The notes under the pieces were generated by a model, which did no database searches, was not told where the DNA came from, and saw only the letters and a program-made list of their open reading frames with translations. The position numbers and the translations under genes are program-made. This document shows positions 26,916 to 35,601 of a stretch of DNA of 64,000 nucleotides, piece by piece (the first letter of the stretch is position 1; each line of letters opens with the position of its first letter). The stretch covers positions 60,786 to 124,785 of the forward strand of contig KQ959373.1 of the NCBI GenBank assembly GCA_001552765.1, in the 5' to 3' direction. The DNA is from Bacteroidales bacterium KA00344 (lineage in GTDB: Bacteria; Bacteroidota; Bacteroidia; Bacteroidales; Bacteroidaceae).

Positions 26916-29108
26916 CTATTTTGCCGTGAGCAATATCACCCTGCTGGACCAGTCGTTGCGTTTATGATGGTCCACATCGTGGCTGTAGGGCATCTCAAGT
27001 CCGTGCGACATAAGGTATTCGCCCGAAAAGGTTTTACCCTCACAGTCGAGCGCAGAATTGTCAATGCGGTTGAGTTCCCTGACGGTATAAAGTTTATTGG
27101 CATCGAGTCCTGCCATCTTGATGCGTGGCAGATGTTCGTTATGGAAGCTCTCTGTCTTCCACCAATAGAACACGGCACGATTCTTAGGCTCGTCCACATA
27201 CATCAGCGAGGCAACGCCCCGTTTCTCATACGGGCTCTGCAGACGATACAAGTCGCCAAACTGCACGACGGGACGGATTTCCTTGTATTCGCCAATGGCC
27301 TTCTTGCAGAGTGCCTTCTCGTCGTCGGTCATATTCTTGGGCTGTATCTCCATGCCCAGTCGGCCGCTCATTGCCACGTCTACACGGTATTTCAGCGACG
27401 TGGTGCGATACATCGTGTGGTTGGGCACAGCCGATATATGCGAGGCCATCGCGATGGCGGGGAAGAAATAGCTCGTACCCCACTGCATATAGACACGCTG
27501 CAGAGCGTCGGTGTTGTCGCTCACCCAGAACTCGTCAAAATAGGGCAGCACGCCCCAGTTTGCCCTTCCTCCTCCGCTGGCGCAGGCCTGAATCACGACA
27601 TCAGGGTATTTTGTGCGGATGCGCTGACACACCTTTTCGAAGCCGCGATGATAGTCAATGTAGAGATGACTCTGGTCGTCCATAGACAGATACTGTGAGC
27701 CATGATTCATAATAGACATGTTGGCGTCCCACTTGATGTAGGCTATTGCCGGATATTTCGTGAGCAAGTTGTCTACGACTTTGAAGACATGGTCCTGCAC
27801 TTTCGGGTTGGCCATGTCGAGCACCACTTGTGTTCCGCCGCGCCCCAATACCAAATCGCGCTTGGGTGCCTTGATCACCCAATCGGGATGCTGCTCATAG
27901 AGTTCGCTGATCGTGTTCGACATTTCCGGCTCTATCCAGATGCCGAACTTCAAATTGTGCTTTTTGGCATCGCGGAGCAGTCCCTCGATTCCTTCCGGGA
28001 GTTTCTCGGTGTCCACCACCCAGTCTCCTAAGGAAGTATGATCGTTCTTTCTGGGATATTTGTCGCCAAACCATCCGTCGTCCATCACGAACAACTCGCC
28101 TCCCATTCCGGCTATATCGGCCATCATGTCGTCCATACCCTGCTGGTTGATGTCAAAGTAGACGCCCTCCCAACTGTTCAGCAAAATATCGCGTTCCTTG
28201 TTGCCATGAGCCAATTTGTATTGTCGGCCCCACTTGTGGAAGTTGCGGCTCGCACCGCTGAGACCCTCCGAAGAAAAGGTGAAAGCCAGAGAAGGGGTGA
28301 CAAAAGTCTCGCCTTTCTTCAGATGATATTCCGAGTTTTCCTCGTTGATTCCGGCATAGAAATAGTGGTATTCCGAGTCGTCGGTCTCCACTTTCAGCTT
28401 GTAGTTTCCGCTATAACAGAGGGCTGCGCCGATCACGTTGCCGCTATTCTCCCTGCCTTTGCCGTCGAGCGAGAACATCAGCTCGGCGTGGTCGGTATGG
28501 CTGTTGCGCACTCCGTCTTTGTTTTTGATAATCTTCTGTCCGGACAGCAGTGGCTCCTCAACCAATATTCCCTCGTTGCCCCACGATCCGCTGAGATGCG
28601 AAATCCACACGTCGCCGCGTCGGATGGGGAGTGTGCCCGATGCAAATTGGGTGAGAGTCACCGTTCCCCGTTCGTTGTTGGTGATTTCGGTCCACGTCTC
28701 TATCATGTCCACATCCCTATAAGCCCGGTAGTTTAGATTGACCAAAAGATTGTACACCGGGTCCTTGAGTCGTATGGTGGTGACAGTGGCCTTGTCTTCG
28801 GCCTTAGTGCTGTGGCCTGTCACGTAGAGCGCGGTAGACATATTGCCGTCAATGTGGCGCATGGCGAAAGCTGCTTCGGCAGGCGCATTGAGCCCGTAAG
28901 CCGGATAAAGGCTCATCCGACCCGAACGCGGAGACTGGAGGTCGCTTGTCGGAACAAGGGTCGGACCAAAGTAAACGAATTCGGGCTCATGTCCATTTTC
29001 AGCATTGATAATCAGCGAAATATTCTTCGATTGGATGTTGATCCGTTCGGCCATGCCCTGTAAGGACAATGCGAGAAAGGCCAAAATGATATAAAAAGGT
29101 TTCTTCAT
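26916..29108 (-). CDS. Glycoside hydrolase family 36 alpha-galactosidase
   Basis: A 730-residue secreted enzyme (signal peptide MKKPFYIILAFLALSLQGMA) that removes alpha-galactosyl side groups, as found on galactomannan or raffinose-type sugars. An N-terminal beta-supersandwich domain leads to a TIM barrel. The nucleophile Asp is in YIKWDANMS near residue 460, and the acid/base Asp is in WVSDNTDALQR near residue 530. The barrel start DDGWFG and CASGGGRANWGVLPYFDEFW are typical of the family. It is downstream of the acetylesterase gene on the same strand; five 22-bp tandem repeats fill the gap. Confidence 0.94.
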   Translation of the reverse strand: MKKPFYIILAFLALSLQGMAERINIQSKNISLIINAENGHEPEFVYFGPTLVPTSDLQSPRSGRMSLYPAYGLNAPAEAAFAMRHIDGNMSTALYVTGHSTKAEDKATVTTIRLKDPVYNLLVNLNYRAYRDVDMIETWTEITNNERGTVTLTQFASGTLPIRRGDVWISHLSGSWGNEGILVEEPLLSGQKIIKNKDGVRNSHTDHAELMFSLDGKGRENSGNVIGAALCYSGNYKLKVETDDSEYHYFYAGINEENSEYHLKKGETFVTPSLAFTFSSEGLSGASRNFHKWGRQYKLAHGNKERDILLNSWEGVYFDINQQGMDDMMADIAGMGGELFVMDDGWFGDKYPRKNDHTSLGDWVVDTEKLPEGIEGLLRDAKKHNLKFGIWIEPEMSNTISELYEQHPDWVIKAPKRDLVLGRGGTQVVLDMANPKVQDHVFKVVDNLLTKYPAIAYIKWDANMSIMNHGSQYLSMDDQSHLYIDYHRGFEKVCQRIRTKYPDVVIQACASGGGRANWGVLPYFDEFWVSDNTDALQRVYMQWGTSYFFPAIAMASHISAVPNHTMYRTTSLKYRVDVAMSGRLGMEIQPKNMTDDEKALCKKAIGEYKEIRPVVQFGDLYRLQSPYEKRGVASLMYVDEPKNRAVFYWWKTESFHNEHLPRIKMAGLDANKLYTVRELNRIDNSALDCEGKTFSGEYLMSHGLEMPYSHDVDHHKRNDWSSRVILLTAK

Positions 29109-29131
29109 TGATGATTGTTGTTTATAGGGTT

Positions 29132-29241
29132 ATTGTAGAATTTCACGCAATTCATTGTAAATTTTCACGCAATTCATTGTAGAATTTCACGCAATTCATT
29201 GTAGAATTTCACACGATTCATTGTAGATGTTCACGCGATTG
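29132..29241. repeat. Five tandem 22-bp units between esterase and GH36 genes
   Basis: Five units beginning ATTGTAGA or ATTGTAAA and containing TTCACGCAATTC or a close variant start at 29132, 29154, 29176, 29198 and 29220. The last two are the most diverged. They fill all of the gap from the esterase stop codon almost to the GH36 ribosome binding region. Confidence 0.9.
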
Positions 29242-30678
29242 TTACCACTTGTCCGTGCGAAAGGGGAACAGCGGAAGCCCTGCCGCATTGGCAAAATTGC
29301 CCATCTGGAAGTTGCGCCAACAATATCTCGCGGCTACAGGCTTCTGTACTTCCGCACTCTTCAGCACCACACCTTGATCAAAATTCCATATACCCGTAGC
29401 GGGATGGAACACCCGGTCTTCTCCCGCCAACTCAAAGCCTTCGATGTCCTGCATCCTGTTCATGCTGTGATAAGTGTCGTTCAGCTCAATGTAGCAGGTG
29501 CTGCCCTCCACCCTCATGCGCTTATAGGAAGGACTCAAACAGGGTAAATTCGGATAGCCGTACTGCTGATTGAGGGCAAGATAGGCCAGTCTTTCGCCCA
29601 CCTGTCGCTTTTGGCTTGGATGAATCTGGTCTACTTCATAGGGATAGACGAGGTCTTGTGTACACACGATACCGCTATTGGGAATGACACGCGAAGCCTC
29701 CAGCTGCTGTTGGCGGAGCCGCGTGTTCCAATCGCCGTCCCTGTCTCCTGCTACAAATGGAGCTATCTGTACGAAGTAAAAGGGAAAATCGCCCTGACGG
29801 AAATCTCTCCGCCACTGCTCCACAAGGAGTTTCAGGCGCGACGTGTATTGTCCTTCGGGATCGCCGACATTCGAACATCCTTGATAAAAGAGGATGCCCT
29901 TGATAGAATAATTGATAATGGGATTGAAAGTTCCGTTGCCCCATACCAATGGGCGATGGTAGTCTGCCGAAAACTTTTTCACAATATCCGCCGAGTCCAA
30001 CGGCTCTTGAGTGTATTTCTTCAAATTGGCTTCATCGAGCCAGCTCTCCACTCGCGTACCACCTTTGTTCGCGAGTATCAGTCCCACAGGAATGTCCAGC
30101 GATCGGTTGAGGGCGCGCGCGAAGAAGTAACCAACGGCACTACAGTCGGCCACATTGCCCGTATCGGCCTTCCTCCACTCACATTGGGCATCGTCCTGAG
30201 GCGTCATTCGCATGACGCTCGGAATCTTGACATAACGAATGCCCTTATATCTGTTGGCCTCAACAATCACTTCATTGCTGCCCTCCACCGGACAAGCCCA
30301 GAAGCCCTGAATGGGCATCTCCATGTTGCTTTGGCCTGCACACACCCACACTTCTCCGGAAAGCACATCGGAAACAACAACGTTCTCCCTGTCGTTATCG
30401 GTGAATGTGATGGATAGCGGGGTGTAACCGGCTGCGGGAGTCTTGATTTTCAACGACCATTTCCCATCTTCTCCGACTTTTGTCGTATAACCTTCCGTGA
30501 GCCATGAAGCCTTGACTTCCACGCTGTAACCCGGTTTGCTCCATCCCCACAGTCTTGCCTCGGACTGCTGCTGGAGTATCATACCATTGCCGATAACTCC
30601 GGGCAGTCTTACCTTGCCATCGGCATTAAATGAAAATAAAGACAAGGTCAGGAATAATAGAAATAATCTTTTAAACAT
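29242..30678 (-). CDS. Sialate O-acetylesterase-like SGNH carbohydrate esterase
   Basis: A 478-residue secreted SGNH hydrolase (signal peptide MFKRLFLLFLTLSLFSFNADG). It begins with a small Ig-like domain (LPGVIGNGMILQQQSEARLW), and the nucleophile Ser is in VCAGQSNMEMP near residue 116. The block II Gly is in LANKGGTRVESWL, the Asn block is FYQGCSNVGD, and the catalytic Asp-His end is QIHPSQKRQVG near residue 352. Family members remove acetyl groups from sialic acid or from plant glycans; beside mannanase and alpha-galactosidase genes, de-acetylation of galactoglucomannan is the more likely job, by inference. It has its own TATCTTTG box. Confidence 0.85.
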   Translation of the reverse strand: MFKRLFLLFLTLSLFSFNADGKVRLPGVIGNGMILQQQSEARLWGWSKPGYSVEVKASWLTEGYTTKVGEDGKWSLKIKTPAAGYTPLSITFTDNDRENVVVSDVLSGEVWVCAGQSNMEMPIQGFWACPVEGSNEVIVEANRYKGIRYVKIPSVMRMTPQDDAQCEWRKADTGNVADCSAVGYFFARALNRSLDIPVGLILANKGGTRVESWLDEANLKKYTQEPLDSADIVKKFSADYHRPLVWGNGTFNPIINYSIKGILFYQGCSNVGDPEGQYTSRLKLLVEQWRRDFRQGDFPFYFVQIAPFVAGDRDGDWNTRLRQQQLEASRVIPNSGIVCTQDLVYPYEVDQIHPSQKRQVGERLAYLALNQQYGYPNLPCLSPSYKRMRVEGSTCYIELNDTYHSMNRMQDIEGFELAGEDRVFHPATGIWNFDQGVVLKSAEVQKPVAARYCWRNFQMGNFANAAGLPLFPFRTDKW

Positions 30679-30723
30679 AATATTTGTTTTATGAGTTTGT
30701 AAAGGTAGTTGAATAGTTAGTTA

Positions 30724-30731
30724 CAAAGATA
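30724..30731 (-). promoter_or_regulatory. Esterase/GH36 operon promoter, -7 box
   Basis: On the minus strand it reads TATCTTTG, about 45 bases before the esterase start codon. Confidence 0.65.
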
Positions 30732-30810
30732 ACCTTATTTTTACCAAAAAAGTATATCTTTTTTTACATTTTATAATACTATTCTGTCAAGAACGGGCTG
30801 TTCCTCAAAT

Positions 30811-30854
30811 CAATTTCAACCAACGGGGACATGATTTTCAACTGACGGAGACAC
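30811..30854. repeat. Two tandem 22-bp units in the esterase/CE7 divergent region
   Basis: Units with ATTTCAACCAACGGGGACA and TTTTCAACTGACGGAGACA are exactly 22 bases apart and agree at 16 of 22 positions. Confidence 0.55.
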
Positions 30855-31009
30855 GGCGAAATACTGATTTATCCGCGCTGAAAATTGAATGGAAGTCGCT
30901 ACAGATTAGCATTGCGCTTACACAGTCCCACAACCACCAACCTTCTATATTTTACATCATAGTGTATGCAATTATCAAAATAATACCATCATTTTCCGAT
31001 TATAAAACT

Positions 31010-31017
31010 TATCTTTG
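31010..31017 (+). promoter_or_regulatory. CE7 gene promoter, -7 box
   Basis: TATCTTTG, giving a leader of roughly 80 bases before the CE7 start at 31100. Confidence 0.6.
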
Positions 31018-31099
31018 CAACACACCTAAACAATCTGCAGGCGTAAAAGTCTCATCTATCACCTTCGAGTGAAGTAATGTTCACATTATATCCCATGCT

Positions 31100-32383
31100 A
31101 TGATTAAGAAACTATCGCTCATCCTCCTTAATCTTTGTTGCGCACTATCACTCTGTGCGCAGATTCAGGGCAGCAACATCGTTGTCATGGTGCAGCCCGA
31201 CCATGCCGATTGGACCTATCGGGTAGGAGAAACGGCAAAGTACAGCGTCTCTGTCCTGCAATCCGGTGTGCCGCTCAAACAAGCAATCATCGACTATGAA
31301 TATGGTCCCGTGCTGTATACCGGCAATAAAAAGACCGCCACATTGAAAGACGGCACCATGAAATGGGAAGGAAAGCTCAACGCTCCGGGATTTTATACTC
31401 TGAAAGTTACGGCAAAAGTCAATGGCAAAACCTATGAAGGCAGAAGCACCGTAGGGTTTTCGCCCGATAAAATCGTTCCGGCAGCGCAATGCCCATCAGA
31501 CTTCGACGCATTCTGGAGCAAGGCCTTAGAAGAAGCGAGAAAGCAAGACTTGGACCCCACCCGAAGGCTGTTGCCCGACCGGAGCACCAAAGACGCAAAC
31601 GTGTACGAGGTAAGCTACATCAACGAAAGCTATGGCAGCCGTATGTACGGCATATTGAGTGTGCCCACTACTCCGGGCAAATATCCTGCACTGCTCCGCG
31701 TACCCGGAGCCGGCGTGCGCTCCTATGCCGGCGACACCTATACCGCTCCCGGCAAAGCTATCGTATTAGAGATTGGCATACACGGCATTCCCGTCACGAT
31801 GGAACAGGGCATATACGACAATCTGCAGCACGGCGCACTCAACGGATACTGGGAAACTAATCTCGACGATCCTTACCGCAACTACTACAAACGCGTTGTC
31901 ACGGGAGCCGTGAGAGCGGTTGATTTCATCGCCACCCTGCCCGAATGGGACCACAACACACTGGGAGTGACCGGATCGAGCCAGGGAGGTTTCCTCTCGC
32001 TGGCAACCGCCGCGCTCGACAAGCGGGTAACATTCATCGGTGTAGTACACGACGCCATGTGCGACTATGAATCCGAACTGAAGGGCGTGGCCGGCGGGTG
32101 GCCCCACTATTTCTACAAGAAAGACAAGGTCGACGCCAAGAAAATAGAGGGTGCCAGATATTATGACGGCGTGAATTTTGCACGTCGCATCAATGTCCCC
32201 GCATGGTTTTCGTTTGGCTACAACGATGAAGTCGTACCACCTACATCCTCCTACGGCTTATACAACATCTATCCCGGTCCCAAAACCTTGAGCGTGTATC
32301 CGATGACGGCTCACTTCTGGTATCAGGAGCAATGGGACGAATGGCTGGCATGGACACGGCAGCAGTTGGGCACAGCCGAATAG
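31100..32383 (+). CDS. Acetyl xylan esterase family CE7
   Basis: A 427-residue secreted alpha/beta hydrolase (signal peptide MIKKLSLILLNLCCALSLCAQ). An N-terminal Ig-like domain (residues 25-125) comes before the CE7 domain, which starts at PSDFDAFWSKALEEA. The catalytic Ser is in GVTGSSQGGFLS near residue 293, the Asp in FGYNDEVVPPTSS near residue 375, and the His in YPMTAHFWYQ near residue 404. CE7 enzymes remove acetyl groups from xylan pieces, acetylated sugars or cephalosporins. It is probably co-transcribed with the GH26 gene 122 bases downstream. Confidence 0.93.
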   Translation: MIKKLSLILLNLCCALSLCAQIQGSNIVVMVQPDHADWTYRVGETAKYSVSVLQSGVPLKQAIIDYEYGPVLYTGNKKTATLKDGTMKWEGKLNAPGFYTLKVTAKVNGKTYEGRSTVGFSPDKIVPAAQCPSDFDAFWSKALEEARKQDLDPTRRLLPDRSTKDANVYEVSYINESYGSRMYGILSVPTTPGKYPALLRVPGAGVRSYAGDTYTAPGKAIVLEIGIHGIPVTMEQGIYDNLQHGALNGYWETNLDDPYRNYYKRVVTGAVRAVDFIATLPEWDHNTLGVTGSSQGGFLSLATAALDKRVTFIGVVHDAMCDYESELKGVAGGWPHYFYKKDKVDAKKIEGARYYDGVNFARRINVPAWFSFGYNDEVVPPTSSYGLYNIYPGPKTLSVYPMTAHFWYQEQWDEWLAWTRQQLGTAE

Positions 32384-32505
32384 ACAATTCGCTCTGAAAC
32401 AACAGCAAAGGCATCGTGTCAAGCCCATGACAGCCGGCCGGAAAAGTTGGACAGGAGCCGCCTCGACAAGCATTTCATCAAAACAAAACAAACTATACTA
32501 TAGAT

Positions 32506-33576
32506 ATGAAGCATATATTTTATCTTATAATGTCTCTCATGGTATGCACGGGAACATCGGCAGCAGAGCCGCAGACTGCAGCACAAGAACTCATCCAACG
32601 CTTGAAGGCTATTCAGAAGAAGGGCATGATGGTTGGCCATCAGGACGACCCCGTGTACGGAATGAACTGGAAATGGGAGAAGGGACGGTCTGACGTAAAA
32701 GAGGTTTGCGGCGACTATCCGGCCGTGATGGGCTTCGAACTTGGCGGACTGGAACTCGGACGAGAGACCAGCATCGACAGAGTGCCCTTTGCACGCATCA
32801 GAGAAGAAATCGTAGACCAGCATCTGCGCGGTGGAATATCGACCATAAGCTGGCACCCGTTCAATCCCGCCACTGGGGAAAGCGCATGGGATCCCTCCGG
32901 AAATGCGGTGAAAGAGGTGTTAGAAGGGGGTGCGCAATATGAGAAGTTTGCAAAGTGGCTGGACATGATGGCCAGCTTCCTCAACTCGCTGAAAACTCCC
33001 GACGGAAAGAAAGTGCCCGTCATTTTCCGCCCTTGGCACGAGATGAGCGGCGGTTGGTTTTGGTGGGGAACGGAAGACACCACACCCGAACAGTTCAAGC
33101 AGCTGTTTGTCTACACTTATGAAAAACTGACCAAAGAGCACGGGTGTGACCATTTGGTGTGGTCGTATTCTCCCAACACGGGCTATAAAGACTATATGGA
33201 ACACTATCCCGGCGACGAATATGTGGACCTCTTGGGCATAGACATCTACGACTTTGACCACAACAACGACAAATACACGGCCAGCGTGAGGCACGACCTT
33301 ACGGAGCTTACCCGCATCGGAAAGGAGCATGGCAAATTGATCGCGCTGACCGAAACCGGATCCCAACGACTGCCCGACCCCAACTGGTTTACGCAAGTTT
33401 TCTGGGAGGCGGTAAAGGATTTTCCCATCAGCTATACGCTCTGGTGGCGCAATGCTTGGGATACTCCCAAGGAGGTTTACATGTCGGCCCCCGGACACCC
33501 CACCGAACGGGACTTCCGAAAGTTTGCCAAGCTGAAGAAGACATTGTTTGTGAAAGACATCCGGAAAATAAAATAG
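32506..33576 (+). CDS. Glycoside hydrolase family 26 beta-mannanase
   Basis: A 356-residue secreted TIM-barrel enzyme (signal peptide to about residue 20, MKHIFYLIMSLMVCTGTSAA) that cuts beta-1,4-mannan. The acid/base Glu is in FRPWHEMSGGWFWWG near residue 179, and the nucleophile Glu is in ALTETGSQ near residue 282. The family's GHQDDPVYG near residue 44 and SWHPFNP are also intact. It has no carbohydrate-binding module. It stands with GH36, acetylesterases, a GPH transporter and a GH2 enzyme, which supports acetylated galactomannan or galactoglucomannan as substrate. Confidence 0.95.
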   Translation: MKHIFYLIMSLMVCTGTSAAEPQTAAQELIQRLKAIQKKGMMVGHQDDPVYGMNWKWEKGRSDVKEVCGDYPAVMGFELGGLELGRETSIDRVPFARIREEIVDQHLRGGISTISWHPFNPATGESAWDPSGNAVKEVLEGGAQYEKFAKWLDMMASFLNSLKTPDGKKVPVIFRPWHEMSGGWFWWGTEDTTPEQFKQLFVYTYEKLTKEHGCDHLVWSYSPNTGYKDYMEHYPGDEYVDLLGIDIYDFDHNNDKYTASVRHDLTELTRIGKEHGKLIALTETGSQRLPDPNWFTQVFWEAVKDFPISYTLWWRNAWDTPKEVYMSAPGHPTERDFRKFAKLKKTLFVKDIRKIK

Positions 33577-33625
33577 CAGGCAGCCCGACGTTATGCAAAA
33601 ATGAAGTTGCGGCCTCGTATGTTTC

Positions 33626-34018
33626 CCGCAAATATGTTTACAAAAGGGTCAAAATGCTTCGCGTATTCAAAAACGAACTTACTTTCGGTCGAAATTCGCC
33701 AAAATTTCAAGAAACTGTAGTTTGCTGATAATCAGCAAGTTTTAAAATCAAGGCATCTCGTCCCCTATTTGGTCGCTCGCGATTGCATATCAAACGGCAG
33801 TGCGGAAGAGGCTTAACCGCAGTGCCGATAGGGCTTAGTGGCATGGCCGTTAGGGCCTAACCGGGTCGCGATTAGGCCTCCGCCATGATAGGACGGAATA
33901 CAAAACCTGTAAACGGGGAAATATTTACGTTGCAAAAACAGATAATGAGGGCGGAAACATAGCCCTTTTTGCGCTGGTTGATCAGAAAATAATGGCCGAA
34001 AAACGGTAATCATTTTTT
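33626..34018 (-). repeat. Composite intergenic repeat, copy R3 (full length, inverted)
   Basis: Reads on the minus strand. It holds the A module (TTACCGTTTTTCGGCCATTA near 34008 back to CTATGTTTCCGCCCTCATTA), the B start GTATTCCGTCCTATCATGGC, and paired words AGGCCTAATCGC / GCGGTTAAGCCT at 33868-33879 and 33809-33820, again around 47 bases. The C/D end is at lower coordinates (GAATACGCGAAGCATTTTGA, minus strand). It lies behind the GH26 gene and before the transporter gene. Confidence 0.85.
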
Positions 34019-34182
34019 ACACTTCAAGAAGTTGAGAGAAGACCGAAACGAGCATGAAATGCACGTTGAACAAGTGTTGAGGTCATCAAGGCATTGATCA
34101 AAAAACAGAAGAAGAATACTAAAAACAGAATAAGGTGGCGCCGACACGGAGGCGCGCCAACCAAACAGAACAGAAAGAAACT

Positions 34183-35565
34183 ATGGCAAAAGCAAAATTC
34201 ATAGAAAAGGTGGGCTACGGCCTGGGAGACATGTCGTCCAGTATGTTTTGGAAGATATTTTCCTACTATCTGCCCATTTTCTACAGCGACATCTTCGGAC
34301 TCTCACTGGGCGCCACGGCCACCCTGATGCTGGTGACGCGTATATGGGACACCGTTTCCGACCCCATGATGGGCATTATTGCCGACAGAACACAGACGAG
34401 ATGGGGCAAATACAGGCCCTACCTGCTGTTTTTCGCCGCTCCATTTGCCATTGCCGGCATTCTGTTGTTCACGACACCCGACATGGGAGAGACGGGCAAG
34501 CTGATATGGGCCTACGTCACCTATATTCTGATGATGACCGTCTATACCGGCATCAACGTGCCCTACGGCTCTATGCTCGGCGTGGTTACCAACGATTCCG
34601 ACGAGAAAACGGTGTTCTCCAGCTTTAGAATGTTCTTTGCCTACGCCGGCAGTTTCGTCGCATTGTACTCATGGGAGCCGCTGTGCCGATACTTTGAGGC
34701 TCGCGGCAACACGGTGACAAGTTCGTGGCAATATGCGATGGTGGTTATTGCAATTTTCTGCTTCATGCTGTTCCTCCTCTGTTTCAGACTCACGAAGGAA
34801 CACGTAAAGGTAGAAGCCACACCGCTCGGCTCCGACCTCTCGTCTTTGCTGAAGAATGCCCCTTGGTGGCTGCTCACCGCCGCAGCCCTCTGCTCCAACC
34901 TGTTCAACACCGTCAGGGGAGCCACCGTAGCCTACTATTTCAAATATTATATTGGCGAAAGTGCCCATATAGACTTAGGCATTTTCAGCTTTCTGTTCTT
35001 TGCGGGCATCTTCCTTTCCATCGGCGAGATTTGCAACATGGTAGGCGTTGTCGCTGCCGTGCCCATCAGTCGAAGATTGGGCAAGCGGCTCACCTTTGCC
35101 GGCTCCTGTCTCAGCATGGCTGTGCTGAGCATCATTTTCTTCTATCTGCCGCTCAATAACGGTGGATTTATAGCCATGCTGGTGTTACAGATATTGATTT
35201 CCGTATGTACGGGCATCATCTCTCCGCTGATATGGAGCATGTATGCCGACGTTGCCGATTATGCCACCGTGAAGGACGGCTCATCATCAACAGGATTGAT
35301 ATTCTCCTCCGGCTCTATGGCCCAGAAGTTCGGTGGAGCCATCGCAGGCAGTGCCGTGCTGTGGTTGTTTGCAGCGTTTGGCCTTGTGCCTAATGCTCCG
35401 GAGCAGACCGCAAACGCCATTTTGGGCATGAAACTCACCATGAGCTGGATTCCCGCAGCCATCGCCGCGCTGATGATTGTCATCATGGTTGTGTATCCGC
35501 TTACCAAGAGCAAGATGAATGATATCAGCAACCAGCTGAAGACCATACGCAAGACAGATGCGTGA
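34183..35565 (+). CDS. GPH-family (MFS_2) glycoside:cation symporter
   Basis: A 460-residue inner-membrane carrier with about 12 helices. The GPH signature region is FIEKVGYGLGDMSSSMFW at the start, then DTVSDPMMGIIADRTQTRWGK near residue 66 and INVPYGSMLGV. Members take up di- and oligosaccharides with sodium or protons. Between a GH26 mannanase and a GH2 enzyme, uptake of manno-oligosaccharides is inferred. The ATG at 34183 is chosen because an in-frame ATG at 34135 would add 16 charged residues. The GH2 gene follows 36 bases downstream and is probably co-transcribed. Confidence 0.92.
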   Translation: MAKAKFIEKVGYGLGDMSSSMFWKIFSYYLPIFYSDIFGLSLGATATLMLVTRIWDTVSDPMMGIIADRTQTRWGKYRPYLLFFAAPFAIAGILLFTTPDMGETGKLIWAYVTYILMMTVYTGINVPYGSMLGVVTNDSDEKTVFSSFRMFFAYAGSFVALYSWEPLCRYFEARGNTVTSSWQYAMVVIAIFCFMLFLLCFRLTKEHVKVEATPLGSDLSSLLKNAPWWLLTAAALCSNLFNTVRGATVAYYFKYYIGESAHIDLGIFSFLFFAGIFLSIGEICNMVGVVAAVPISRRLGKRLTFAGSCLSMAVLSIIFFYLPLNNGGFIAMLVLQILISVCTGIISPLIWSMYADVADYATVKDGSSSTGLIFSSGSMAQKFGGAIAGSAVLWLFAAFGLVPNAPEQTANAILGMKLTMSWIPAAIAALMIVIMVVYPLTKSKMNDISNQLKTIRKTDA

Positions 35566-35601
35566 ACAGTGTGAAATGACAAGACAGAACATTGTTGTGA
35601 C

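Noticed and set aside
29132..29241. A CRISPR array made of the five 22-bp units
   Set aside because: The units are directly adjacent with no spacers, and no cas gene is in the window.
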